Shown here: piece by piece, positions 15,693-24,882 of the stretch
Layout of the letters: each line of letters starts with the position of its first letter
Numbering within the stretch: position 1 is the stretch's first letter
Source: Oscillospiraceae bacterium
GTDB lineage: Bacteria; Bacillota; Clostridia; Oscillospirales; Oscillospiraceae
Direction of reading: 5' to 3'
Length of the DNA: 64,000 nt
Assembly: GCA_902787755.1 (NCBI GenBank)
Contig: CADAHL010000001.1
Span: 62,001 to 126,000, forward strand
Notes under the pieces: model-generated
What the model saw: the letters and a program-made list of their open reading frames with translations, nothing else
Told to the model about the DNA's origin: nothing
The model's database searches: none
Position numbers and translations under genes: made by a program

Positions 15693-16163
15693 ATGAAAAG
15701 AAGTACCGCCAGAGAGATCGCCATTCAGCTGAGCTTCGCCGCGGCCGCGGCCAATCTGGAGCCCGGCGAATTGTTCGAGCGCTTTTTTGATGAGGAATAC
15801 TATAAGTCCCTGGCTTCCGAACAGGAGCTCTTTGCCGAGTATCCGGATCCGAAGCAGATGGAGTATATCAAACGCCTGACGGTTCTGACTGCCGAAAACC
15901 GCAGTGAGATCGACGGGTTCATTGAGCGCTATGCCAAGGGCTGGCGCGTGGAAAGAATCTCCAGAACCGCCCTTGCCATCCTGCGCTGCGCCATCTGCGA
16001 GATCCTTTACATGGATGAGGTCCCCAATGCCGCTGCCATCAATGAGGCGGTGGAGCTGGACAAGGGCTATGACGAACCAGATACCGTGGCCTTCGTCAAC
16101 GGTGTTTTGGGCGGCTTCATGCGGGGCGAGTTCCCCGCGGAGCAGGAAGCGGAGAAGGAATGA
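15693..16163 (+). CDS. nusB: Transcription antitermination factor NusB
   Basis: 156 residues, all-helical RNA-binding protein acting with NusE (S10) in rRNA antitermination. Visible family motifs: REIAIQLSFA, ERISRTALAILRCAICEILY, VPNAAAINEAVELDKGYDEPDTVAFVNGVL. Located 21 bp after the asp23 gene and followed within 3 bp by xseA, the usual Firmicutes order. Confidence 0.95.
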   Translation: MKRSTAREIAIQLSFAAAAANLEPGELFERFFDEEYYKSLASEQELFAEYPDPKQMEYIKRLTVLTAENRSEIDGFIERYAKGWRVERISRTALAILRCAICEILYMDEVPNAAAINEAVELDKGYDEPDTVAFVNGVLGGFMRGEFPAEQEAEKE

Positions 16164-16166
16164 GCC

Positions 16167-17390
16167 ATGGCAGCGCCGGTTCTTTCCGTATCTCAGCTGA
16201 ACGATTATATCAAAAACAGCCTGGAAGGAGATCGAAACCTTCTGGATCTGGCTGTTTCCGGAGAGCTGTCCAATTATAAGATCTACCCCTCGGGTCATCA
16301 TTATTTCACGTTGAAGGACGCGGAGAGCAGCCTGAGCTGCGTGATGTTCCGCTCCAGCGCCGCCAGACTTCGGTTCCGGCCGGAGAGCGGAATGAAGGTC
16401 ACGGCGACGGGAAGGATCTCGGTCTATACCCGGGGCGGCGCCTATCAGCTCAACTGCAGCGCCCTGATCCCCCAGGGGATCGGTGACCTTCAGGTGGCTT
16501 TTGAACAGCTGAAAGAAAAGCTGGCGGCGGAGGGACTGTTTGACCGGAAGTACAAAAAGCCGATCCCGGCCTTTCCGAAACGCATCGCCATCATCACCTC
16601 TTCCGCCGGAGCGGCTGTGCATGATATGATCCGGATCCTGGGTCAGCGCTGGCCTATGACCAAGGTGATCCTGCTGCCGGTCCGGGTCCAGGGAGTGGAG
16701 GCGCCGCCGGAGATCGTCGGCGCGATTCGCTACGCCAATGAATTCGACGTGGCAGACCTGATCATCACGGGCCGGGGCGGTGGCTCCATCGAGGATCTGT
16801 GGGCGTTCAATGACGAGCGGGTTGCAAGAGCGATTTTTGCCTCACGCATCCCGGTGATCTCCGCGGTGGGTCATGAGCCCGATGTGACGATTTCCGATTA
16901 TGTGGCGGATCTGAGGGCCTCGACCCCCTCCAATGCGGCAGAGCTTGCCGTACCCGATTGGCGGGAGATCCGGGAAAGCCTGGAAGGCTATGATATCCGT
17001 GCCCGCCAGGCTGTGCGCAAGCGGCTTCAGACCCTGTCCCAGCGTCTGGACAGTTTGAAAAATCGCCGTGTGTTCCAGGATCCAACTTCCGGGATCGGAG
17101 ACAGACGGCTTCGCCTGGATCATATCCGGGACCGTCTGACCGCGGCGGAGGAGAGGCGTATTTCCTCCGATAAACAGCGATTTATAAAGCTGGGGGCGTC
17201 CCTGGATGCCATGAGTCCGCTGCGCGTTCTCTCCCGCGGGTATGCGGTAGCGGTGAACGATCGCGGGGAAACGATCAAAAGCGTGCATCAGGTGTCGATC
17301 GGAGAACGCCTGGAGCTGAGAGTATCTGACGGTAGGATCGGGACAGTGGTTTCGTCCGCAGCCGCCGAAGGAGATAAGAATGAGCGATAA
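16167..17390 (+). CDS. xseA: Exodeoxyribonuclease VII large subunit
   Basis: 407 residues. N-terminal OB fold (SVSQLNDYIKNSLEGD, HHYFTLKDAESSLSCVMF), then the catalytic domain with PAFPKRIAIITSSAGAAVHD, TGRGGGSIEDLWAFNDE, AIFASRIPVISAVGHEPDVTISDYVADLRASTPS, and a C-terminal coiled coil. Degrades single-stranded DNA from both ends together with several small subunits. Overlaps xseB by 11 bp. Confidence 0.96.
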   Translation: MAAPVLSVSQLNDYIKNSLEGDRNLLDLAVSGELSNYKIYPSGHHYFTLKDAESSLSCVMFRSSAARLRFRPESGMKVTATGRISVYTRGGAYQLNCSALIPQGIGDLQVAFEQLKEKLAAEGLFDRKYKKPIPAFPKRIAIITSSAGAAVHDMIRILGQRWPMTKVILLPVRVQGVEAPPEIVGAIRYANEFDVADLIITGRGGGSIEDLWAFNDERVARAIFASRIPVISAVGHEPDVTISDYVADLRASTPSNAAELAVPDWREIRESLEGYDIRARQAVRKRLQTLSQRLDSLKNRRVFQDPTSGIGDRRLRLDHIRDRLTAAEERRISSDKQRFIKLGASLDAMSPLRVLSRGYAVAVNDRGETIKSVHQVSIGERLELRVSDGRIGTVVSSAAAEGDKNER

Positions 17391-17613
17391 TGAATTGAGT
17401 TTTGAACAGGCCATGGAGCGCCTGGAGCAGATCATACGGCAACTGGAGCGGTCTGACCTGGCGCTCAGCGAATCGCTGAAGCTGTTCGAAGAGGGGACCG
17501 GGCTGCTTTCCCGCTGCAGCGCCATGTTGGATGAGGCCGAACAGACGGTGGTTCGCCTGCAAAAAGGGCCGGACCGCCAGCCTGTGGAGCTGAGCTTCGA
17601 AGGAGAAGACTGA
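17380..17613 (+). CDS. xseB: Exodeoxyribonuclease VII small subunit
   Basis: 77 residues, coiled-coil small subunit with the family core SFEQAMERLEQIIRQLE and LALSESLKLFEEGTGLLSRC. It overlaps the 3' end of xseA and is followed by ispA after 1 bp. Confidence 0.95.
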   Translation: MSDNELSFEQAMERLEQIIRQLERSDLALSESLKLFEEGTGLLSRCSAMLDEAEQTVVRLQKGPDRQPVELSFEGED

Positions 17614-17614
17614 A

Positions 17615-18481
17615 ATGACGGCGCACGATTATAAGGAAAAGATCGATCAGGCGCTGGATGCGTATTTTCACGCGGAAGAATTCCCATTTCGGGGTCTGGC
17701 GGATTCCATGCGCTACAGCCTGCTGGCCGGCGGTAAGAGGATCCGGCCCATGCTGGTGCTGGAATTCTGCCGGATCTGCGGGGGAGACATGGACGCCGCG
17801 CTGCCGGTTGCCTGCGCGGTGGAGATGCTGCACACCTACAGCCTGATCCATGACGATCTGCCCTGTATGGATAACGACGATCTGCGCCGCGGCAGGCCCA
17901 CCAATCACGTGGTCTACGGCGAATGCACGGCCACGCTGGCCGGTGACTGCCTGCAGGCGGAGGCCTTCGGGACGATCCTGCGCTCCGGACTGCCGGCCAA
18001 AGCCAGGGCCGATTGTGCGGAGATCCTGGCCGGCGCCGCCGGTCTGGACGGGATCTGCGGCGGACAGTATCTGGATATGATCTGGGAAGGGCAGGACCTG
18101 GATGAGGAAAAGCTCTCCGAGATCGACCATCGGAAGACCGGAAGCCTGCTGGTCGCTGCCTGTCAGATGGGCGTTGCGGCGGCCGGAGGAGATGAAAGCG
18201 CCATGGATGCAGCGGCACGCTTCGCTGCCGCCATTGGCCTGGCGTTTCAGATCCGGGACGATATGCTGGACGTGATCAGCACTGCCGAGGAGTTGGGCAA
18301 GCCGATCGGATCGGATCGGGAAGAGAAAAAGAATACATATATGGCAGTTTACGGTCAGGAGAAATGCGAAGACATGGTTCGCAGGCTGACTGAATGCGGG
18401 AAAGCGGCCCTTCGGGAGCGCTTTGAGGATGTCCAATTCCTCTGCGACCTGGCCGATTCCATGGTTTCGCGTAGAAATTAA
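17615..18481 (+). CDS. ispA: Polyprenyl (farnesyl-type) diphosphate synthase
   Basis: 288 residues. Condenses isopentenyl diphosphate with DMAPP/GPP to short-chain prenyl diphosphates. The first Asp-rich motif DDLPCMDNDDLRRGRPTNH has the two-residue insertion (CM) typical of type II bacterial farnesyl diphosphate synthases; the second is RDDMLDV. GGKRIRPML is the substrate-binding Arg loop. The position just upstream of dxs ties it to isoprenoid supply for undecaprenyl phosphate. Confidence 0.93.
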   Translation: MTAHDYKEKIDQALDAYFHAEEFPFRGLADSMRYSLLAGGKRIRPMLVLEFCRICGGDMDAALPVACAVEMLHTYSLIHDDLPCMDNDDLRRGRPTNHVVYGECTATLAGDCLQAEAFGTILRSGLPAKARADCAEILAGAAGLDGICGGQYLDMIWEGQDLDEEKLSEIDHRKTGSLLVAACQMGVAAAGGDESAMDAAARFAAAIGLAFQIRDDMLDVISTAEELGKPIGSDREEKKNTYMAVYGQEKCEDMVRRLTECGKAALRERFEDVQFLCDLADSMVSRRN

Positions 18482-18509
18482 GGCAGAAACTGCCGGATAG
18501 GGGTATGTT

Positions 18510-20348
18510 TTGGCAATATTGGAGAAAATTCGATGTTCTGCAGACGTGAAGAAGCTGCCGGCGGAGGAGATTGAGCCGCTGTGTTCGGAGATCCGCAGCT
18601 TCCTGGTGGAGCATCTGTCCAAAACCGGAGGCCACCTGGCTTCCAATCTGGGGATTGTGGAACTGAGCGTTGCTCTGCACCGGGTGTATGACACGGCGAC
18701 GGATCGCCTTGTCTTCGACGTGGGCCATCAATGCTACACCCACAAGCTCGTGACAGGCCGCAGAGAGGGCTTTGACCGCCTGCGGCAGTACGGGGGTATC
18801 TCGGGCTTTCCCAAGCCCTACGAGGCTGTGGACGACGCGTTTATCGCCGGCCACGCCTCCAATTCCGTTTCCGTCGCGCTTGGTATGGCCAAGGCCAGGA
18901 CCTTGAAAAAAGAAAACTACGACGTTGTAGCTCTGATCGGCGACGGCGCATTGACCGGAGGCCTGTCCTATGAGGGCTTGACCGGTGCCGCTGCCAGCGG
19001 GGAGCCGATGGTCGTAGTTCTGAACGACAATAACATGTCCATCGACCGGAATGTTGGCGGAATGGCCAATATGCTGCAGCATATGCGTATCCGTCCGGGA
19101 TATATCAGCTTCAAGCGCTGGTACCGGGATGCGATACGGAACCTGCCGGGATTTTATCGCTTTACCCATCGGGTGAAGGAATGGCTGAAGTCCCGTCTGC
19201 TTCCCGAAAACGTCTTTTCCGCCATGGGCTGGGAGTATATCGGCCCGGTAGACGGCCACGATGAAAAAACACTGGAGACCGTTCTGCGCTGGGCGAAGGA
19301 TGAGCAGAAGCCGGTCTTGGTACATATCCTGACTCAAAAGGGTAAGGGCTGCGATTTTGCCGAGGCCAGACCCGAGCTGTATCACGGGGTCGGACCCTTT
19401 GACCCGGAAACCGGAGAACTGAAGCCCTCCGGACCGTGCTTTTCCGAGCGATTCGGGCAGAAGCTGTGCGAGCTGGCCGGGAAGGAGCCGGGGATCGTCG
19501 CGGTTACTGCCGCCATGGCCTCCGGGACCGGACTGGATCAGTTCGCGGAGCGTTTTCCCGATCGTTTTGTAGACGCCGGGATCGCAGAGGGGCATGCCAC
19601 CGCCATGGTCGCGGGCATGGCAAAGCAGGGCCTGATCCCTGTGTTTGCCGTATATTCCAGCTTCCTTCAGCGAGGCTATGACATGCTGATCCATGACGTG
19701 GCGCTCCAGGGACTTCATGCGGTGTTCTGTGTCGACCGGGCTGGCTTGGTCGGCAGCGATGGGGAGACCCACCACGGCATCTTTGACGTGGACTATCTCC
19801 GTTCTGTCCCCGGGATGACGATCTTCTGCCCGGCCAGCTTCGCCGAACTGGACAAAATGCTTGATCAGGCCATATTTCATACTGCAGGTCCTGTGGCGAT
19901 CCGGTATCCCCGGGGCGGAGAAGGCAGATATCAGGACTGCGCCGACGGCGATGAGCTCGTGGTAAAACCGGGCCGCGATCTGACGATCCTTTGCTACGGA
20001 ACCATGGTCAACGAGGTCATGGAGGCAGCGGAGCGGCTGGAGGAAAAGGGAATTTCCCCGGAGATCATAAAAGTAAACCGGATCGGGGAACAGCCCTATC
20101 AGCAGACCCTTCGGTCGTTAAGCAAGACGGGGCGGTTTCTGGCAGCGGAGGAAGCCTGTCATGCCGGATGCCTGGGCGAGACCATTCTTGCGCTGGCAGT
20201 AGAGCGCAGGATCCCGGTAAGGGGCGGAAGGCTGCTGAACCTGGGAGACGGTATCGTAGCCCACGGCAGCCGGGAGGAACTGATGCGTGATCATGGGATC
20301 GACGCGGCCGCCATCGTCAGAGCCGCAGGGGAGTTGTGCGGAAAATGA
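18510..20348 (+). CDS. dxs: 1-deoxy-D-xylulose-5-phosphate synthase
   Basis: 612 residues; thiamine-diphosphate enzyme joining pyruvate and glyceraldehyde-3-phosphate, the first step of the MEP isoprenoid pathway. Motifs: FDVGHQCYTHKL, GFPKPYEAVDD, the ThDP site GDGALTGGLSYEGL...LNDNNMSI, GPVDGHD, the transketolase C-terminal part with DAGIAEGHA and DRAGLVGSDGETHHG. The start is a TTG at 18510, giving the normal N-terminus, with GATAGGGG upstream. The stop overlaps the next start (ATGA). Confidence 0.95.
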   Translation: MAILEKIRCSADVKKLPAEEIEPLCSEIRSFLVEHLSKTGGHLASNLGIVELSVALHRVYDTATDRLVFDVGHQCYTHKLVTGRREGFDRLRQYGGISGFPKPYEAVDDAFIAGHASNSVSVALGMAKARTLKKENYDVVALIGDGALTGGLSYEGLTGAAASGEPMVVVLNDNNMSIDRNVGGMANMLQHMRIRPGYISFKRWYRDAIRNLPGFYRFTHRVKEWLKSRLLPENVFSAMGWEYIGPVDGHDEKTLETVLRWAKDEQKPVLVHILTQKGKGCDFAEARPELYHGVGPFDPETGELKPSGPCFSERFGQKLCELAGKEPGIVAVTAAMASGTGLDQFAERFPDRFVDAGIAEGHATAMVAGMAKQGLIPVFAVYSSFLQRGYDMLIHDVALQGLHAVFCVDRAGLVGSDGETHHGIFDVDYLRSVPGMTIFCPASFAELDKMLDQAIFHTAGPVAIRYPRGGEGRYQDCADGDELVVKPGRDLTILCYGTMVNEVMEAAERLEEKGISPEIIKVNRIGEQPYQQTLRSLSKTGRFLAAEEACHAGCLGETILALAVERRIPVRGGRLLNLGDGIVAHGSREELMRDHGIDAAAIVRAAGELCGK

Positions 20349-21139
20349 AGAAGCAACGTCTGGATCAGCTGGTCTTTGATCTGGGATATGCGGAAAGCCG
20401 GGAACGGGCAAAAACCACGATCATGAGCGGCCTTGTCTTTGTCAACGGCCAGCGGGTGGATAAACCCGGGACCGCCGTGGATCCCGAAGCCCGGATCGAA
20501 GTCCGCGGGGAGGCGATCCCCTTTGTGAGCCGGGGCGGCTTCAAGCTGGACAAGGCGCTGAAGGTATTTCCCGTGGATCCGGCCGGAAAGGTATGCATTG
20601 ACTGCGGCGCTTCCACCGGAGGATTTACCGACGTACTGCTCCAGCATGGGGCAGCAAAGGTCTATGCCGTGGATGTGGGCTATGGTCAGCTGGCCTGGAA
20701 GCTCAGAACGAATGACCGGGTCGTCAACCTGGAGAGGACCAATCTGCGTTATGTGAGCCCGGAGCAGATCCCCGAACCGATCGACCTTGCGGTCATGGAC
20801 GTGTCCTTTATTTCCATTCGCCTGGTGATCCCCGCGGTGAAGGCGCTTTTAAAGCCCGATGCGGATTACATCTGCCTGATCAAGCCTCAGTTTGAGGCCG
20901 GACGGGAGGAAGTGGGCAAAAAGGGCGTTGTCCGGGATCCGGCTGTCCACGAGCAGGTCGTTCTCGGAATTCTGGAATTTGCCAGACAGAGCGGTTTTAC
21001 CGTGATGGGCCTGGACTACTCTCCGATCAAGGGACCGGAAGGAAATATTGAATATATCTGTCACCTGAAGAACGGTTTGTACGATGCTCCAAATATCGAC
21101 GTGAGCGCAGTAGTCGCCGCGTCCCACGAAAACCTGTGA
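20345..21139 (+). CDS. tlyA: TlyA-family rRNA methyltransferase (S4 domain)
   Basis: 264 residues. N-terminal S4 RNA-binding domain (KQRLDQLVFDLGYAESRERAK...VFVNGQRVDKPG) and an FtsJ-like SAM domain (IDCGASTGGFTDVLLQHGA, VDVGYGQLAWKLR, VMDVSFISIRLVIP, IKPQFEAGREEVGKKGVV). TlyA methylates 2'-O of cytidines in rRNA in Mycobacterium; in Firmicutes (YqxC) this is assumed by homology. ATG at 20345 overlaps the dxs stop; a GTG 9 bp upstream is possible but less likely. Confidence 0.92.
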   Translation: MKKQRLDQLVFDLGYAESRERAKTTIMSGLVFVNGQRVDKPGTAVDPEARIEVRGEAIPFVSRGGFKLDKALKVFPVDPAGKVCIDCGASTGGFTDVLLQHGAAKVYAVDVGYGQLAWKLRTNDRVVNLERTNLRYVSPEQIPEPIDLAVMDVSFISIRLVIPAVKALLKPDADYICLIKPQFEAGREEVGKKGVVRDPAVHEQVVLGILEFARQSGFTVMGLDYSPIKGPEGNIEYICHLKNGLYDAPNIDVSAVVAASHENL

Positions 21140-21148
21140 GGTGCTTTT

Positions 21149-21994
21149 ATGATCGCGATTTGTCCCAATCCCTACCGGGATCTGGATCTGAAGCTCAGCC
21201 TGAAAGCAAAGCAATTGCTGGAAGAGGCGGGATTTGAGACCTGTATCTGTCCGGTTTTTGCCGATGGAGACGATGACGTGATCCCAGACGGCGTGGAGAT
21301 CCGCTCGCTGGCGCAGGTGCGGGAACAGTGTTCCCTGCTTGTGGTGATCGGCGGAGACGGTACCATCCTTTCCGTGGCCCGAGGGCTGCACGAGCTTCCG
21401 GTGCCCCTGCTGGGGGTAAACATGGGGACCAAGGGCTTCCTGGCAAATCTGGAGCCTGCGGACCTGCCGCTGATCGTGAAGGCGGCCCGGGGAGAATACC
21501 AGATCAGCCGCCGCATGACGTTAAATGTGGATCTGCAGCGGAACGGCGAGGTCATCCTTCAGGATCACGCCCTCAATGACGTCGTTCTCCACGGATACGG
21601 GGATTGTATCGTGATCAACGCCTGGTGCGAAGGGGATAGGATCACGCGCTTTTCCGGCGATGGCGTCATCCTGTCTACCCCGACCGGGTCTACAGGATAT
21701 TCCATGTCGGCCGGAGGACCGATTGTCGAGCCTTCCGCCCAGGCGATCATCCTCAGCCCGATCTGTGCCCACATGCTGGGCGCCCGAACCTTCGTGTTTT
21801 CTGCCGAAAGGACGGTTACGGTGAGGGCGGAAAAGCTCAACAGCCGGAAAGCCTATCTCTCTGTAGACGGGAACTCGGTGGCCGATCTGTGCAGCGGCGA
21901 TACCATTGTGGTCAGGCGGTCTCCCCATCCGGTCCTGATGGCTGACCTTGGCCTGAGAAGCTTTTATGAAATCGCGTATGAAAAACTGACATAG
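21149..21994 (+). CDS. nadK: NAD kinase
   Basis: 281 residues. Phosphorylates NAD to NADP. Diagnostic GGDGTIL (catalytic Asp), LGVNMGTKGFLANL, and the NAD-binding TPTGSTGYSMSAGGPIV are all present. GAGGTG precedes the ATG. Second-last metabolic gene of the dxs-to-recN block. Confidence 0.96.
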   Translation: MIAICPNPYRDLDLKLSLKAKQLLEEAGFETCICPVFADGDDDVIPDGVEIRSLAQVREQCSLLVVIGGDGTILSVARGLHELPVPLLGVNMGTKGFLANLEPADLPLIVKAARGEYQISRRMTLNVDLQRNGEVILQDHALNDVVLHGYGDCIVINAWCEGDRITRFSGDGVILSTPTGSTGYSMSAGGPIVEPSAQAIILSPICAHMLGARTFVFSAERTVTVRAEKLNSRKAYLSVDGNSVADLCSGDTIVVRRSPHPVLMADLGLRSFYEIAYEKLT

Positions 21995-22013
21995 CAGGAA
22001 GGAAGATCAGACT

Positions 22014-22457
22014 ATGAAGTCCGGAAGGCAGCGGGCGATCCTGGAGATCCTGGAAAGAGATGCGATCGATACCCAGTTCAAGCTCATGCAGGCTCTGGCA
22101 GAGCAGGGCTTTCACTGTACCCAGGCGACCCTTTCCCGGGATATTCGAGAGCTGAAGCTCGTGAAACGGACCAACGGGAACGGGCTTGCCGCTTATCGCC
22201 CCGCATCCGACGATGAACTGGAGGCCGAGGCGGAAGGGACTGCCTGGGAGAAGAGCCTGGTCTCTGCTGAACCAGCCCAGAATCTGATCGTTGTAAAGAC
22301 CCTGCCCGGTGCCGCCGGCGCGGTTCAGATCGGCCTGGAGGCCATGAAACCCGAGAATCTGGTCGGAGTCATCGCGGGAGAGAACACCCTGTTTCTGGCG
22401 ATGCGGGATAATCTGACCGCCAGGAAGCTGTGCGTTCAGCTGCAGAAGCTGATGTAA
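22014..22457 (+). CDS. argR: Arginine repressor ArgR/AhrC
   Basis: 147 residues. Winged-helix DNA-binding domain (residues 1-70; CTQATLSRDIRELKLVK recognition region) and the C-terminal arginine-binding hexamerisation domain ending VGVIAGENTLFLAMRDN. In Firmicutes it represses arginine synthesis and activates catabolism; no arg genes are nearby, and its place before recN is the conserved one. Confidence 0.95.
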   Translation: MKSGRQRAILEILERDAIDTQFKLMQALAEQGFHCTQATLSRDIRELKLVKRTNGNGLAAYRPASDDELEAEAEGTAWEKSLVSAEPAQNLIVVKTLPGAAGAVQIGLEAMKPENLVGVIAGENTLFLAMRDNLTARKLCVQLQKLM

Positions 22458-22473
22458 GAGAGGAGTTCGTCGT

Positions 22474-24159
22474 ATGCTCAACGAGCTTCATATTGAAAAT
22501 ATCGCCGTCATTGAGCGGGCAGACATCCGCTTTGGGCGCGGCTTGAATATCCTGACAGGCGAGACCGGCGCGGGCAAGTCGATCGTGATCGATTCCATCG
22601 GCGCTGTCCTCGGCGAGCGGGTTAGCCGGGATCTGGTCCGCCGTGGCGCAGAACGCGGCTTGGTTACGGCTGTGTTCGATCTGGCGGGCACGGAAGAATG
22701 GCTTCGGGAAAACGAGATCGAAGCGGAGGACGAGCTGATCCTGCAGAGAAGGATCAGTTCCGATGGCAAAAGCACCTGTCGGATCTGCGGCGTTCCGGTA
22801 AGCGCGGTACAGCTTCGGGAGCTGGCCTCGCTGCTTGTGGATATCCATGGACAGAATGACGGACGGCAGCTGATGGACGAGCGCAGACACCGGGAGTATC
22901 TGGATCGCTTTGGGTCTCTGGATGAGCAGATCCGGGAATTCGGGAAAGAATATCGGGCGTATCAGGCTCTGATCAAAGAGAAGGAACGCCTGAGCATGGA
23001 CGAGGTGGAAAAGGAGCGCCTGAGCGAAAGCCTGCGTTATCAGATCGCGGAACTGGAACGCGCCGAACTGAAAGAGGGCGAGAAAGATGCGCTCACGGCG
23101 CGCCGCGATCTTCTCCGCAACAGCGAGAAGCTGACGGAGGCGCTGGATGAAGCCATCGCAGCGCTGTATTCCGAGGAGGGAAGCGCCGTATCCATGGCCC
23201 AGAACGGCGCTTACTACGCGGATCGGGCGGCGTCCTTTGCACCGGAACTGCAAAAGGCGGCCGACTCTCTGCGGGACGCGATCTTTACCATCACGGACGC
23301 GGCGGAGTCCCTGCGCGATTTTCGCGAGAGTCTGGAATTTTCGCCGGAGGAATATAATCGCCTGGAGGAGAGGATCTCTCTGCTCAGTAAACTGGAACGG
23401 AAGTACAACCGGGATGAAGCCGAACTGATCCGTTTCCTTGCGGAATGCCGGGAAAGGCTGGACGCCATTGAATATTCAGAGGAGCGGCTTGTCAAGCTGG
23501 AGAAAGAGATCAGCGCGCAGAAACAGCACTGTGTCAAGACGGCCGCCGTCCTGTCCAAAGCCCGCCGGGCGGCAGGGGACGAGCTGGAAAGACGAATCAT
23601 GGCGGAGCTTCGGGATCTGAATATGCCTTCCGTTCGCTTTCATGTGGAACTGCAGCCGGTGGACAGAGCGCCGGGATTTGATTCCAACGGTGCGGATTCC
23701 GTAGTCTTCCTCATGTCGGCCAATGCCGGCGAGGATCTGGGGAAGATCAATAAGATCGCCTCCGGCGGCGAACTGAGCCGTATCATGCTGGCGATGAAAA
23801 ATGTATTTGCCGAGAAGGATCCCGTGGCGACGATGATCTTTGACGAGATCGATACCGGCGTGTCGGGTATCGCCGCCCAGCGGGTAGGGGAAAAGCTCTA
23901 CACGGTCTCCAAGGGCAAGCAGGTCCTGTGCGTGACCCATCTGCCCCAAATCGCCGCCATGGCGGACGAGCACTACGTAATCGTGAAAAGCGAGGAGAAG
24001 GGGAGAACCTATACCAAGGTCGAGCCTCTGGACTATGAGGGGCGCAAGGCGGAGCTGGCCAGACTGCACGGCGGCGATCACGTGACGGTCATCACCCTGG
24101 CCAGCGCCGCGGAGCAGCTGGAGAGTGCGGAGAAAACCAAAAGGCTACTTGACAGTTGA
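22474..24159 (+). CDS. recN: DNA repair protein RecN
   Basis: 561 residues, SMC-like ATPase acting early at double-strand breaks. N-terminal Walker A GETGAGKSIVIDSIGAVLG, central coiled coils (about 160-380), ABC signature SGGELSRIMLAMK, Walker B TMIFDEIDTGVSG and the VTHLPQIA switch region. Last gene of the block; the promoter for the tyrS unit overlaps its final codons. Confidence 0.96.
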   Translation: MLNELHIENIAVIERADIRFGRGLNILTGETGAGKSIVIDSIGAVLGERVSRDLVRRGAERGLVTAVFDLAGTEEWLRENEIEAEDELILQRRISSDGKSTCRICGVPVSAVQLRELASLLVDIHGQNDGRQLMDERRHREYLDRFGSLDEQIREFGKEYRAYQALIKEKERLSMDEVEKERLSESLRYQIAELERAELKEGEKDALTARRDLLRNSEKLTEALDEAIAALYSEEGSAVSMAQNGAYYADRAASFAPELQKAADSLRDAIFTITDAAESLRDFRESLEFSPEEYNRLEERISLLSKLERKYNRDEAELIRFLAECRERLDAIEYSEERLVKLEKEISAQKQHCVKTAAVLSKARRAAGDELERRIMAELRDLNMPSVRFHVELQPVDRAPGFDSNGADSVVFLMSANAGEDLGKINKIASGGELSRIMLAMKNVFAEKDPVATMIFDEIDTGVSGIAAQRVGEKLYTVSKGKQVLCVTHLPQIAAMADEHYVIVKSEEKGRTYTKVEPLDYEGRKAELARLHGGDHVTVITLASAAEQLESAEKTKRLLDS

Positions 24160-24177
24160 CGGATCATTTTGTATAAT
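24149..24177 (+). promoter_or_regulatory. Sigma-A promoter of the T-box/tyrS unit
   Basis: Consensus TTGACA (24149-24154), 17-bp spacer, TATAAT (24172-24177). The -35 box lies inside the recN 3' end. Confidence 0.88.
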
Positions 24178-24183
24178 CGCGGA

Positions 24184-24440
24184 GAAAACGCTGAGAAGAA
24201 CAGAAGTAGCGCTTTTCACCCTGTACAGAGAGCCTCCGGCCGGTGTAAGGAGGAGAGGGCAAAGCGTGAAGTACCGTTTGGAGCGGCACACCGAAATCGT
24301 GTGAGAGTAGGCTGTGACGGGTGCGCCCGATATCGCGCCGGAGTCCGGGAGGACTCCCTGAGGCTTTCACCGTGAGGCGGAAGCGAACCAGAGGTGGTAC
24401 CGCATTTCATGCCCTCTGTCCGAAAGGACAGAGGGCTTTT
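24184..24440 (+). ncRNA. T-box leader (predicted tyrosine)
   Basis: Untranslated leader with the conserved T-box sequence AGAGGTGGTACCGC (24390-24403) just before an 11-bp terminator stem with GAAA loop (24411-24421 with 24426-24436) and a T-run. Stem I shows AGTA on the 5' side and GAA on the 3' side next to a TAC (24272-24274), consistent with a Tyr specifier codon. Uncharged tRNA-Tyr should favour the antiterminator and switch on the two downstream genes. Confidence 0.88.
24411..24440 (+). terminator. T-box regulated terminator
   Basis: Stem 24411-24421 with 24426-24436, GAAA loop, followed by TTTT. Its 5' arm lies just beyond the T-box, so the two structures compete. Confidence 0.88.
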
Positions 24441-24459
24441 GATGTAAGGAGGTTTCGAT

Positions 24460-24852
24460 ATGAGCGTTCAGGACGAGGCCCTTCGCCTGCATAACTGCGG
24501 CTTCAACTGCGCACAGAGCGTGCTGGCGGCGCTCGGCAGCTATACCGGACTGGATGAGAAAACGGCGCTGGCGGTGTCCGGCGGCTTTGGCGGCGGGGTG
24601 CGCTGCGGAGAGATCTGCGGCGCTGTCAGCGGCGCCGTGATGGCTATGGGACTTGCGTTCCCCTTCAACGACGGGGACGACGCCCAGGCCAAGGCGAAGA
24701 TCGCAAAGCTGACCATGTCGCTGGCCAGGGACTTTGGTCAGGAATTTGGCTGTATCCGCTGCTTTGATCTGAAGCGGGCCGGACAGCCCTGCCCGGCGCT
24801 GATCGCCTATGCGGCGCAGCTGGCGGAAAAGAAAATTCAGGAAAACAAATAA
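24460..24852 (+). CDS. C_GCAxxG_C_C family putative redox protein
   Basis: 130 residues with the family's cysteine pattern: NCGFNCAQSVLAALG (two Cys), GGGVRCGEICGAVSGAVMAMG, and later FGCIRCFDL and QPCPALI. The many conserved cysteines suggest a metal or Fe-S site or redox role, but the function is unproven. Strong TAAGGAGG 7 nt upstream. It lies between the Tyr T-box and tyrS, so it is expected to be induced by tyrosine starvation. Confidence 0.88.
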   Translation: MSVQDEALRLHNCGFNCAQSVLAALGSYTGLDEKTALAVSGGFGGGVRCGEICGAVSGAVMAMGLAFPFNDGDDAQAKAKIAKLTMSLARDFGQEFGCIRCFDLKRAGQPCPALIAYAAQLAEKKIQENK

Positions 24853-24882
24853 ACGGAATCAAGAGGAAAGAAGGAGATCAAA

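Noticed and set aside
15141..16622. 493-codon minus-strand open frame over asp23, nusB and xseA
   Set aside because: Covers three well-supported plus-strand genes and the spoIIIA terminator; low-complexity translation without domains.
18276..19880. 534-codon minus-strand open frame
   Set aside because: Antisense shadow of ispA and dxs.
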